Assembly: GCF_027172205.1 (NCBI RefSeq)
Contig: NC_070605.1
Location: 49,253,804-49,317,803 of the forward strand
Direction of reading: 5' to 3'
DNA: 64,000 nt
From: Podarcis raffonei
Lineage: Eukaryota > Chordata > Lepidosauria > Squamata > Lacertidae
Part shown: positions 49,849-61,075 of the stretch, one piece after another
Layout: every line of letters starts with the position of its first letter
Position numbering within the stretch: position 1 is the first letter of the stretch
The notes under the pieces: generated by a model
Database searches by the model: none
What the model was told of the DNA's origin: nothing
What the model saw: only the letters and a program-made list of their open reading frames with translations
Made by a program: the position numbers and the translations under genes

Positions 49849-50702
49849 CTACCCATAGAGAAAACAGAAATATGTATATTTTAGATACAGATCAAATGCT
49901 TTCTGCTTAGAAATTGTGTGAAGTGTTGTTATACATAAAAATAAGAAGAAAAAACCCAACCCCATAACTTTATGAGTGAAAAAAATGCCATTGTCCTTCA
50001 TCTATATCTAGGGGACACAGTTTTTTAAGACTAGTCTAGAAAAAGTATCCTGAATTCTTTCAATGTGTTTCATCCACATATATTGGTGAATTCTGCCCAA
50101 ACTGGAATTTGTGGGGAAATGTACCTGAAACAGGACCAACATCTGTAATCTATTAGCAGTTCTGGTTCAAGCAAGTTGTGGGTTCACTACTAGAATCTGC
50201 CACATATGCATGGAAGCCTCTCTACCACATTGTGGTACAACATGCTACAATGGTGCTACAACAATGCCTGACACACTGAAAGCCTTACTACACAGAAACC
50301 TATGGAGCATCATGGGATAAACGGCATTTCAGAGTCCAGAAAGACCTCTCTGTAATTCTTTTAAACTATACCAGCCAATTTGGAAGTTTCAGTGAAGTCT
50401 GTGTGAAAAGCCCACCAAATTGTTTCCAGAGTAGAACCTGCCCACTTCTAGTTTCACCTGCATTGTTGCAGCTAGTGTTATTGATGTTATATTTTTAACT
50501 CTAGCAAGGATAAACCATCAAAATATTATCTCATGCTCAGCTCAGTGAAATTGTCACAAATGTACTATAAGCAACTTTCATTGTGTATTTTTTAAAAAAC
50601 TAACTAACTAACTAAGGTCGCCTGTGTTTTCCAGAAAATATGAAATACTGCTCAACCACACACAGTATTCTAATTCTGCATAAATTTGTGGGTTATACTT
50701 GC

Positions 50703-50828
50703 CTAAAAATAAAGAACCAGTTCCTGTGCCATCTCTGATTTCTACAACGTCATTAATATTTTCCAGATCAAGGTACTGGAAATGAAGTTGGATATTTTTT
50801 CCTTTCTCTGCATTTAAATACCATACAC
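50703..50828 (-). CDS. TMPRSS15: TMPRSS15 exon: CUB2 middle, with GC donor
   Basis: It encodes CVWYLNAEKGKNIQLHFQ through DVVEIRDGTGTGSLFL, matching human CVWILNAQKGKNIQLHFQ and DVVEIRDG. The only donor that keeps the frame is AG|GCAAGT, the usual form of a GC-AG intron. No GT in the right place gives the joined sequence AVYTG that follows in human. Confidence 0.94.
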
Positions 50829-51819
50829 CTAGGAAATAAAAGACAAACAGTCCCTTTGTTTTATAGATATACTAGAGCTTTGATTTATCAACATCTCCAC
50901 ATAGAGAGATATGAGTAGCAGCTTAAGCAAAGAGGCAGACATAACAACGTTCTCTTCCAGTCTGAGAATGAATATAAAACCAATTCCTGCCTCATGTGAA
51001 GTCACTCTGGCATGTCACTTCTTCCATTTATGCTCTACCTTTCAGTATGAACATCTTTGAACATCAATACATCCTACAATCATTTACTTGGAATTATCTG
51101 ACTGTGTTCTATGTAATACAGAGAGACACAATCAAAACTGCATTTTGATTTTTTTTTGGAAATTGCACCTTTTACTGCAGGCTGTGGGCAAAGGGAACTA
51201 TAAATAAAGAACCATGTTATTTCACACTAGGGACAGTGAAGAAATTTGATTCAGTTTGCATTCAGAGGCAATCATGCCTAATTCATACTTTCTGATACAA
51301 TGAGAACCAAAACACAGGAATCCTTGAAATTCATACTTTTCTTAATTGTGCGATATAGTTCTCCAGTCAAGCAGTGTCTACAAAAATGCATATATCCTGT
51401 GTAAGTATACATAAAAATGAATATTTTGGTGAAAATAACAAACAAATGCACTTTATTAGGGGAACTGCTTGCAAAAATATGTACATCAGTCAAAACTGCA
51501 TACAAAAATGTGTTTATTAGAAAAAATAAATGCTCATAATTATTATTAGTTTTAAAATAGCAAATTACTGCAGAAATGTGGGGAGGAGTTTAAGACTGGA
51601 AGAATGAGAAACTGAGAGAACTGAAATTAACAGTCCAGTCCACCCCTATTCCACACCAAATAAAAGAGGGAATGCAACCATTTTTGTGTAGTGTTTAAGC
51701 ACAGTGTACCTTTCTAGGCTCCTAGTAGGTTCGTAAGATTTTCCTCATGTATAAGCACTGTTCATGACCACATACCATATTCCATCCAGTCTAATAACAG
51801 CTTATGATGTAAATTGCTT

Positions 51820-51875
51820 AACAGAGTTTTGTTGATTGAGTGGTATATAAATGTTGTCAAACAAACAAACATTTA
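51820..51875 (+). repeat. LINE 3' end remnant
   Basis: A short TAACAGAGTTTTGTTGATTG...GTGGTATATAAATGTTG end with an (AAAC)n-like tail, of the same kind as at 1330-1515. It lies just past the CUB2 start exon. Confidence 0.4.
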
Positions 51876-51901
51876 TTAAGTTCTGAAGTTATAGTACTTA
51901 C

Positions 51902-51991
51902 AAGAGGCTAGGTTGGGGTAATTATTTGGATAATTCATGGAACTAAATGTAGTGTTTGGTTCCCACAGGTCAAATGGTCCACCACAGTCAG
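51902..51991 (-). CDS. TMPRSS15: TMPRSS15 exon: start of CUB2
   Basis: It encodes TDCGGPFDLWEPNTTFSS through YPNNYPNLAS, matching human DCGGPFELWEPNTTFSS and YPNLAF. Acceptor TTTCAG, donor GTAAGT, phase 1 in and out. Confidence 0.95.
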
Positions 51992-54900
51992 CTGAAAGGG
52001 GGAAAATGATAAAGAAATGACAATCCGTTTATTTATCGACTAGTGTATATCAATACAGTTGTTTACTTGGCTGAAAATTTAGAAGCTGTGCTCCAACCTT
52101 GCTCCCTCTTCCATGTAATGCTGTTTGGACTTATCCTTATTTTATCCTTAGAAAGAGTATATGCACCATACATTGCTGTGCACTTGCTCCAAATGTGTGC
52201 ATTCACATAGGCACAGGATACATGCTTGCATTCATTCATTCAAATGACAAAAGCCCCATGCTTTCGCAAGCCTTTGGTTTCTAAAACTATAACTGGATTA
52301 AGATATTCCAAAGTGGTGGAATTTCAAGAGCAGTGTTGCTAACAGAGACACAGCCTCACTGGCTTTTGGAACTCTTGGCTTGGCGTCCATTCTTGCACTT
52401 CTTAAACACTGAACACAAAGAGATTTTTGGAGAGTGGCGTTGCTGACCTGGCTGCTTTCTGAATCCCGGGACATATCTTGCTGGGATAAGCTTAGCCTTA
52501 TGACTTGTAAACTCCCACTTTGGTTTTCTGTGCTCCTCCTCATCTACTGATCTTTGACTGGCAAAGTCTTGACTGAGGAGAACTGCCTGCCTTTTGAACT
52601 TTCCCTGATACACAGTAACCTTGCCGTTGTTAGCTTTCCACTGCACCACTTCAATGCCCCTCCTTTCCCTTGAACTCTAAAGCATCACAGCCTTCTGGAC
52701 ATTGCAGTCATCTCAATTCTTATCCTCCCTCTACCTTTCTTTTCTCTGAGAAAGCCTTCAATGTATAATTTTCCAAGTACCTTACAAGGGAATCCCAGTA
52801 TCTAGACTAATTCCTTAATTGACACACACTGCCCTGTGCATTTTTGTAAATGTCTCCAAACCCAGCTCTACCAGATGGATAGTGACCTCTCTTCCAGCTG
52901 AATAATGCCAGGCATGCAGTAGAAAAAGGACTGCACTAGACATAACCTCCCTCTTGTGTTTGAGAAGGGCTTATTCCTGATCACAGGAAAGCATTTTTGG
53001 ATATACGTACCCCAAGTAAACAAGGCAAAATATTATTTTGGGGTCAATAAGTCCTTTTGGCTAAGACATTCTAATAAAAAAATAAACAAACATTTCTCAA
53101 GGGGCTAAGAAACACAACATTGTATTTATAATAAAATCAGCAATGTCACAATCCGGTCTACTGATTTAAAATCAAAACTGGGGATTGCTAACCCCTGCCC
53201 TGGAAAATGGATTAGGTCTCCACACTAATTGTTCTGTCCTTGCTAGACACCACAGAGTTTGGCGGCAGTGGCAGCAAAAGGGAAATTAAAATAGACCCAG
53301 AGCTGGTTGGTCAGAGGGGTTAAAATCTCTTCACTCAGCCGAGGGCCCTAGCAATGTTTAATTACACAGAAAGAACTTGGGAAGTTCAAAAAGTAGTCTG
53401 TTTATCTCAAGATGGTTTTTATGGTCCTACAGAAAAAATATGGAGAAGGAAAGAAATGTCATGGGCATTAATGAGCCTGGCAAAATTACTAAGCCTCTCT
53501 AATATCTACAATACATACTAAGTAGAAGATGTATTCTTAAATAATGAACACCCAAGTTTTGGAATAAAGTATAATTTTACACTGAACACCTCACCAGGCA
53601 ATGTATCTTTTATTCTTTGTCTAACAAGATATATTAACAGCTGTCTAGGTACAGATGGCTTGAAAGAAGCACTTACAGGATCAGCTATTATAATTATAAT
53701 GATACCATTAAATCTAATGATAATTTGACTACTCTGTGTGGAACAGATCTTCCTCTATAATATTGCTTCATGCATCCTCTTATACTATGCTATTAGATAT
53801 ACTAATCATACAGCGGCAGAATAAGCATTCAATGGAGAAAGGTTGAGAGCTACATATTTAAAGAAAGAAGCCTCACTCTGGACTGTCTGCCCTAATAACC
53901 TTCAAATGGTGAGTCACAAGGTGGTGGGGCAAAGTTCAGTTTTTAGTACTTCAGGGGTTGCTGCTGAAGATCAGCATGCTTAGCTGTACAACAGGCAGCT
54001 TGGGTATCTGTTTCAAAATAATTTGTTTCCTCTAAGAGAAGTTGATAAGTGTACCAGTGAATTAATATGTTTAAATATTCCATAATTGCAAGGGGTCCAA
54101 ATAAGAAAACTTTTGGAAGAGAGAAATAAACTTGGTTGACTATTTCATGTTACTGATTAGTGGACTTTAACATCAAAGAACATCCAGTCACCTGGGTTCT
54201 TAGGAAAACTGTCACTGCATAGAGAGAGCAATACAATGGATATGTATGGGTAGGAGGGGGACAATCTGTGAGTGGCAAAGCTGCCACTACTTCCTATGTC
54301 CTGCTGGTTAGCTGCGGCCAGAGTGGGAGGAGATATTGTATCTCCCCCCCCCCCCGGTCTCTCCACTCCTAAATTGATTGCAATAGGAGGGGATTAATTA
54401 TGCCTGCTCTGAGTTGGTATAATTAGGGGACCCGCCTGGGACTATGGTGGGGGAATGAAGGGGCTTAGGATCCAGCAGATCCACTGTATCCCACCTGGAG
54501 TGCCCTGTTTTCACCCCTCAATGGGACATGACCACCAGGTAGAGTTTTCTATTGCTGCACCATGGGACTTCTGGTGATGGACCTCTGGGCACTGGAGAGA
54601 TAGATCAGAAGCATCTTGTTGTGCCTCAGCCACCTTCCCTTGGAGCAAAGGATTGTTCTCACAGTTTATTAACTGAATTACTCCCCCCCCCCTATTTTCT
54701 AAGACAGAATAAGATATGTGTCAGGACATTCTTTTTTTGTTCTCATGTGCCAAATGCACAAGATCACACCCTGTATGTGGCACTAAACAGAAAAACTGCA
54801 ACTCCCGAGTGACATATTAATAACCATTTGCACAGCAGACTCATCATTCACCTACCTGTGTCATACTCTTGACATGAAGTAGATCTATCTATGGCTGCCA

Positions 54901-57900
54901 AGTGTTTGTGAAGGGCAGTAAGCTAAAGTTCTAAAGATATTGTAGTTACCATTGTTACCAGCTACTGTTGCTACTGCTGTTTAATCACTGCTGAGGATAA
55001 CACACTAATAAGGGATATTCTAGGTATGTGCATTTGATTCTAATATATGACATCCCAAAGAGAATACACCCTTATTTAATTTTTTTTTAAAATATATATA
55101 CAAATCCCACCATTTTTTCCTATGCATTTGTGGCACATTGAGGCTGAAAGATGGTAGCACTATGGTATCAATCTTTGTTTTACATTGAGTTTAAACACTA
55201 TTTGCATGTATTACATATTTCAATTTGGCGGAACAACTGGATATATAAGCCACATAGGAAACCCTCAAGAAACCTGACATCAAGCATAATTTAAGCAGCT
55301 CTTGGTTAATGTCCTCCATGGCTAGGGCTATAGAGACCAAGGTTATTTGAACTGTTTACACATGGATTGGTCTCCCCATACTGAGACATATGGTGTTAAG
55401 TGAAGTGTACTCATACAAACAGCCCCAAACTTGTCTCAAAAGAATGCCCTCTTACATCCACTGAAAGTTTAAAGAAATTTGGAGTGTGGTCCTGTGAAGA
55501 TGCGCTTTGATTGCCTGTCAATTTTTTTGTTCTATGAACTGCTGGGTGCTACAATAAAGAATAGACTTGTTTTCATTTTTCAGTGTTGGCCAATCTATAT
55601 GGTTTTCTAGTTGACTGAATTGCCACGTCCAGAGATAGCAAAAGATGTGCAATAGAAAGAAGCTACACACCAAGTGACATAAATTTAATGAAGATATTGA
55701 TAGAACTAGAGTCAGGGGAAAACCTCAAGTGAAGTCCATTCTCAACAGATATAAATCACTGGCATTTTGTTTTGGAGCAGGTTTTTAAGGCTGGATAACA
55801 AGATGAGGAAAATAGTGTCTCTCTGTGTGTGATCTGATGATTTAAACAGAATCATAGAAGCAAAGTCAAAACTTGAGCTTGGCCAAAATTTGATTGTGTA
55901 TGATTCCTGTACACTAGATTTCCTATTCATGAATAGGAAACATAGTTCTATTCGCAAAAGTAATGGTTTTATCTTGAAATGTACTTTCAAGATTGTTCAT
56001 AGTACCTTCCAAGCCATCAGACTGGAAGATACTTCACTTTTCTATGTTTATTTTGAAATTGCGAGGTGATCCAAAACTAAATAAAGGAGTAAGAAAATGT
56101 CAGGTATCATTGTATGTGCACAGTAAATTACTTAGGGACAAAAATAAATTCCCAACCAGATGCATGCTGAATGGATCTTCAGTGTCTGTGGCCACCCAGA
56201 AAAGTCATATTGGATCTATAGATGGAAGCTCACTGGAAATGTCATCTGACTTCAGTGTTAAGAATTATTACGAAAACAGAATCTCAAGAATGACAAGGCC
56301 ACACAGTCAAATTTGGAACACTGTGTAAATGGAGCAGCTTCCTTTCGAGGAAAGGCTAAGGTACTTAAGCATTTAGTCTGGGGAAAAAGCTGAAGATGGA
56401 ACATGTTAGAGGTTTATAGAACTATGTAAAATGAAAATGAATAAAAGAAAGATGACAGATGCTGCCTAGTGGGGCTGGTTGGACAAAGGATGGGGCATTT
56501 AAGAGCAGGGGTAGGAAGAGCCAGAGGTCACAGTAGGTAGAGCAACCCCACCTTCTCTCTCACACACACAAATTTAAGCAATGGGAAGAGAAGAAAGAGC
56601 AAGGCAAAAGGCTGGGAAGGGTGTGGTGAAGAGTGTAAGCATGACCTGCCTTTATGTTCAGTAGGTGGACCAGAGTGAAGACTAGCACATGAAGTCTTCA
56701 CTTTGGTCCACCCAGTAGACCATACCCGTCTTTCTCAGAAAGGAACTGCAGCAGCAGCAATGCGAATGGTTGAAAGCATTTTGAATGAATTCTGATTGGT
56801 TCAGTGACACACTCAAGAGTAACATTGTGGGAAACATTTTGAAGTGGACTAGCTGTGGAAATTAGTTTGCAATGGACTCTTTTCTGCAAATAGCAGCAAA
56901 TAACTATGGGGGGTGTCCAAGTATATAGTTTTGTTACTGCAAGGACATTTTGTGTGCAATGGAACTTCCATCTCCTATCATGTCCCCATGTAGAACAGAA
57001 TCTGAAGAAAGAGCTATAGATATTAGTGATATACTAAAAGATGGCAAGGGTGTCCCCTTCCAATGATTTTAAACACCATGCCCTGTTTTAAATTTTCACT
57101 AATATCCATCCTTTTAAAAAAACCATATATTTCACATCTGGAAATGGGAATATTACAGCAACGTGTAAAAGATGGCCGATCCAATTCCTTTAAAATCACT
57201 GATGCTTTGCTATTGTCTCCAGTGAGTGCTGCGTTACAGCTAATGTCTATTGGAGTAGACTGAGGTAGGCTCAGGTCCTTTTTGTCTGTTGTTTATGGCA
57301 GAACAGATTTAATAATATCAGTAGCATTATAAAAATGTGACAAGTTGAAAGATTGAATTTGATGGTATTCAAGATTTCTGATAGCTCTACAGGGAAAACA
57401 ATTTTCAGCATGCTTTAGCAGAAGGAGGAATATAATAAAACTAGACATATTAGCCATCTTTCCCTGGCCGGAGTTAGTATAGAATATGCTATTATTTCAT
57501 TATGTGAAGCAATCTGATCCTGCCTCAGAACTTCATTAACAGTTTCATATGCATGTATGGCTGACCCTTTATCCTTTCCACCCTTGTTATTATTTGTCAG
57601 TTCACTGAATGTTCATGAGATATAGGTTAGTGTTTCTCTCTGAAATGGACAGAAATTACTCATGTGCATCATCAACTCTGTGTCTTTCAGCATCTAACAC
57701 AGCAACAGCAGCAAAATTGGAAAATATGTGAATTTAATTAAGACATCCTTATTTCCCCCCTGCGCACGAAAGTCATATCCTATCAATGCTTTTGCTGAGA
57801 TTTCCAGTGAACATCAAGTTGTCACATAATGCAATAAATGGGATTTTACATTAGTGATGATCTGCAAAGTGATGCCATGGATGAATTTGCATCAGTGTGT

Positions 57901-58580
57901 GACGTTAGTAGGAAGTCTGGATTTTAATAGGTTACAGTTAATTTGGGGATGCATTAGAAATATTACACTTTCGTCTTAAGGCCTACAGATAACTTCCAGT
58001 TCAGTATATTGGCACCACATAGTGAAATATCCCTCCTTGCTCAAAAACTGGCTTCTGTGTGGCATAAATCAAATAGCCCTACTATTTCCCCCATCATCTG
58101 CCATGCCAGAGGGTTGAGGGCTAGCATGGCACTAGCTAGTTGTTTGGAGTCAAGGGCTCAAATGTGCTAAATTAGCACAGCCAGTCCCCAAAGAAAGTCC
58201 TGGGCAGACATGCCATTCAAAATTTAAAATAGTGGAACAGTAGAGCATTATAACCCCTTGCACCGCATAATTGTACAGTGCAGAGGAGAGCTATAGTGCA
58301 GCAATGCTGATAAGAGTCCAGCCCTGGCAGTGCTAAATCCTTAATTCCCACCTTGACTGGCTGCAGCAAGCAGAACAGCCAGTAGGAAAGAAAGAGATAA
58401 CATAGGAATGGCAGGTGAAAGGATGTTATTCCTTCTTCAGATATTATGCCTCAAGCTTTGCTTTGTTTTTCTGTCATCAGCTGTTCCACTTACTACTGAT
58501 ACACTTACTCCAAGAATACAACATAGTAATCCAACCTATAATGAAATGCTTCTGTGATCACAGAAAACAATAATACTTAC
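51992..58580 (-). other. TMPRSS15: TMPRSS15 MAM-CUB2 intron (6.6 kb)
   Basis: The longest intron of this gene in the window. It includes a 98-codon open frame at 52356-52649 (- strand) and C-runs near 54345 and 54680. The remainder is AT-rich and I see no exon or named repeat. Short ORFs here have no family resemblance. Confidence 0.5.
52356..52649 (-). other. Unassigned open reading frame inside a TMPRSS15 intron
   Basis: A frame of about 98 codons, very basic, with segments NNGKVTVYQGKFKRQAVLL, DEEEHRKPKWEFTSHKAK and IPARYVPGFRKQPGQQ. It has no ATG at its start and no clear promoter. The amino-acid make-up looks protein-like rather than random. It could be a remnant of a processed pseudogene or of a mobile element, or chance. 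I do not recognise the family. Confidence 0.25.
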
Positions 58581-58722
58581 TGGGCAGCTGAGGGGTTGTA
58601 GGGACTGTGGGGACCAAAGTAGGCTCTGGATAAACAGTTTCATTGCAGCCTCCATTTGTCAGACCAATATCATCAAGGGCAATGCCATCCCATCCTGGTC
58701 TTTTAAAGGCATCAAAAGCAAC
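58581..58722 (-). CDS. TMPRSS15: TMPRSS15 exon: end of MAM and linker
   Basis: It encodes VAFDAFKRPGWDGIALDDIG through NETVYPEPTLVPTVP and TPQLP. Human has VAFNAFKN, IALDDISLTYGICN and YPEPTLVPTPPPELP. The Pro/Thr-rich linker is slightly longer here. The donor is GTAAGT. Confidence 0.95.
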
Positions 58723-59762
58723 CTGTTTAAAAAAATCACATAAAATGTTATACATACCGTTTCATTTTAGATTTTACTTATTTATTTTAACTAATTCTAC
58801 TTATTTACACATAATTTATATATCGCTATTCATAAAAAGATATAAGAGCTATCATATATAAAACCACACAACGCAGACACATTTTTAAAATCAGACACAC
58901 ATGGGAGTAAGAACCATGGGATTCAGTGATGGGGCTTGCTTCCTAGACATGTATGGGATTCCACTGTTATAGAAGGAATCTTTCTACATTTCTAATTTTA
59001 ATAAGTAGAAATGTGAGCAAGTCATCTATGTGAACCTTTTAATGGCTTTACAAGGAATTCTACCTCCCCTAAAAGGAATCACTACACATTCAGATTCTCC
59101 AAACATCTCTAGCCATTTTTGCTAGCGACATTGTTAGTGGATGGAAAGATGACATATGAATACAGTAGAACTTATGGACCGAATCCATTTTTCAGTACAG
59201 GAAAGCTGAAGGAACAATTCTTCAATAGAAAGGTTCTGTTGATTTATTGGGCATGTTAGGCCAATAATTTATAAACTAGATCTAAGCACGTTCTCTTTAG
59301 AAGCCAAGTTTGACAATGTATGCATAACCAAGTCCTAGAATTGCTGTTTTGGAATCGAAAGGTCCCTGGTGTGAGTCCCAAAAGAAATTGGGGAGGGGGA
59401 GAGAGACTTCATATTGCATTCCTATATGAAGTACTTCAAGTAAAGCAGGTAAATTTCAGTTGTAGATATATTTCATCACTCTAGTCAAGGGTTCTTAACT
59501 GGTGACAAAGCTGGCTAGCCCAAGACAGAGAGAAGTTTCAGTGTTCCAACATAATCATAATAATTTCTTCTGTCAAAAACATACAGTCTGCTCATATTAA
59601 CTAGTCTTGTGTGCTCTAACCATTTTTTGGCAGACTGTAATGATAAAAGTATTCTTTTTGCAGCTACGAAGATTGGGATAGAAGATTGGGAATGGTCATA
59701 AAGGTCCACTGAACTCAGTGACTTGACTACATACTTTACTGATGATAGATAGCTTGACATAC
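58723..59762 (-). other. TMPRSS15: TMPRSS15 intron in MAM region (1 kb)
   Basis: I see no repeat or gene here. The sequence is AT-rich and looks unique. Confidence 0.5.
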
Positions 59763-59913
59763 TTTAAAATTAGATGTTTCATTTAGTGTTATTTGCCCAT
59801 AGTTCCAGTTATTTCCATAATTTCCTTCTTTCTGGAAAACTGTCCTTTCAGTGTTCTGATCATACGTGATGGTAATGCTCAAACGATACACATTAATACC
59901 ATACATGTGATAC
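59763..59913 (-). CDS. TMPRSS15: TMPRSS15 exon: MAM domain, third part
   Basis: It encodes YHMYGINVYRLSITI through NETSNFK, very close to human YHMYG...VFQKEGNYGDNWNYGQ and LNETVKFK. It ends in phase 0 before GTATGT. Confidence 0.95.
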
Positions 59914-59989
59914 CTGAATTGGAAAATGAGAGGTAATTATTCATTCTGGCATATTAAATTGAAATCCACCTGGTATCCACTAGCACAGC

Positions 59990-60150
59990 AGACTTCAGCT
60001 TGTGCGGTGAGCTTTTCCTCCCCTCTGCAGCCCCTCGTGGACCCTCAAAATCTGTTCCAGACGGTTGGGGGTTTCTCTGGAACAGATTTTGAGGATGTGT
60101 GGAGGGAGGAGAGAGAACTGACTTTGCAATTAGTGCATATGGTATGTTCA
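59990..60150. repeat. Hairpin repeat in a 243-bp TMPRSS15 intron
   Basis: A GC-richer block whose centre is a perfect 19-bp inverted repeat (60043-60061 and 60076-60094, CCTCAAAATCTGTTCCAGA and its complement) around a 14-base loop. It looks like a small MITE, family not assigned. It fills most of the intron 59914-60156 and reaches close to the donor of the exon at 60157. Confidence 0.55.
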
Positions 60151-60156
60151 CAATAC

Positions 60157-60262
60157 CAGAAACTTAGGCAGAACACATCTGAAGAGGGGACTAAGGATAA
60201 GCTTAAGAGTCGAACTCTCACAAGTCTGCCTCCAGACATCATTGGTGTTGAAATGTAATAGC
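60157..60262 (-). CDS. TMPRSS15: TMPRSS15 exon: MAM domain, second part
   Basis: It encodes GYYISTPMMSGG through FCLSFW, matching human GFYISTP and ACLSFW. The acceptor is GCAG. The donor is GTATTG, weaker than its neighbours, and opens a short 243-bp intron. Phases on both sides fit (1 in, 2 out). Confidence 0.92.
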
Positions 60263-60925
60263 CTGCAAGACAGATAATAATATATATTAGGTAATTATTA
60301 ACTCCTTGTTCCACCAACTACCTAAGGAAGTACACTTGCTAAATTGCTGCCCTGAACTTCTACCCTGAACAATGGAATATACATTGAATAAATAATAATA
60401 AAATAATTTATACGATTGGCTTCAATGGGACACTTAGTTGCTGTAGTTTTATACAAAGAGACACACATAGTCCACTGGCTCTCATACAGATGCCTAAGCA
60501 TGATGGATCACTGGGCTGAGGGGAAAGGTCCAAGGAGCCCATGTTTTGTAGCCCCAGGCCTGACAAGCTAAAACTCTCAGTTTTTAGAGCAGACATTGTT
60601 TCCTTTGCTAAATACAAACAAACATTCTTTACTGTGCAGATATAACAAAAAGAAGGGGGGCATTGTTAACTCACATGAACAATAAATATAATCCATCAGT
60701 TCTGACCTAAACATTGATATTAATATATGCATTCCATTGGTCCAAATAGGTATCCAAATGGGACTGATGATTATAAGATATATTGTCAAGTGTACAAAGA
60801 GATCTTCAAGAGGGGAAATTATCCCTCCTGCCTTGCAAGACATTTCTATTTTATTTTGCAAAAATACATTGGTAAAAAAAGAAAATTCAAATCAATTCAT
60901 GTTTTGCTCATATCTTAATTCTTAC

Positions 60926-61075
60926 CTGATAAATTGCCAAATGTATGATCAAAGTTAGGGCCAGATGTAATAGGGAATGTGGGACCACTAATTCTTGCCC
61001 ATTCATCATCGTCATCTAAATCTTGAATCCAGTAACAAAAGCCATCTTCAAAAGTGCAGCTAAGTTTCTGACTGT
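60926..61075 (-). CDS. TMPRSS15: TMPRSS15 exon: start of MAM domain
   Basis: It encodes DSQKLSCTFEDGFCYW through PNFDHTFGNLS, matching human NYEKINCNFEDGFCFW and GPNFDHTFGN. The acceptor is the AAG ending at 61076. A second AG four bases on would break the frame, so the start is fixed by phase. The donor is GTAAGA. Confidence 0.93.
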
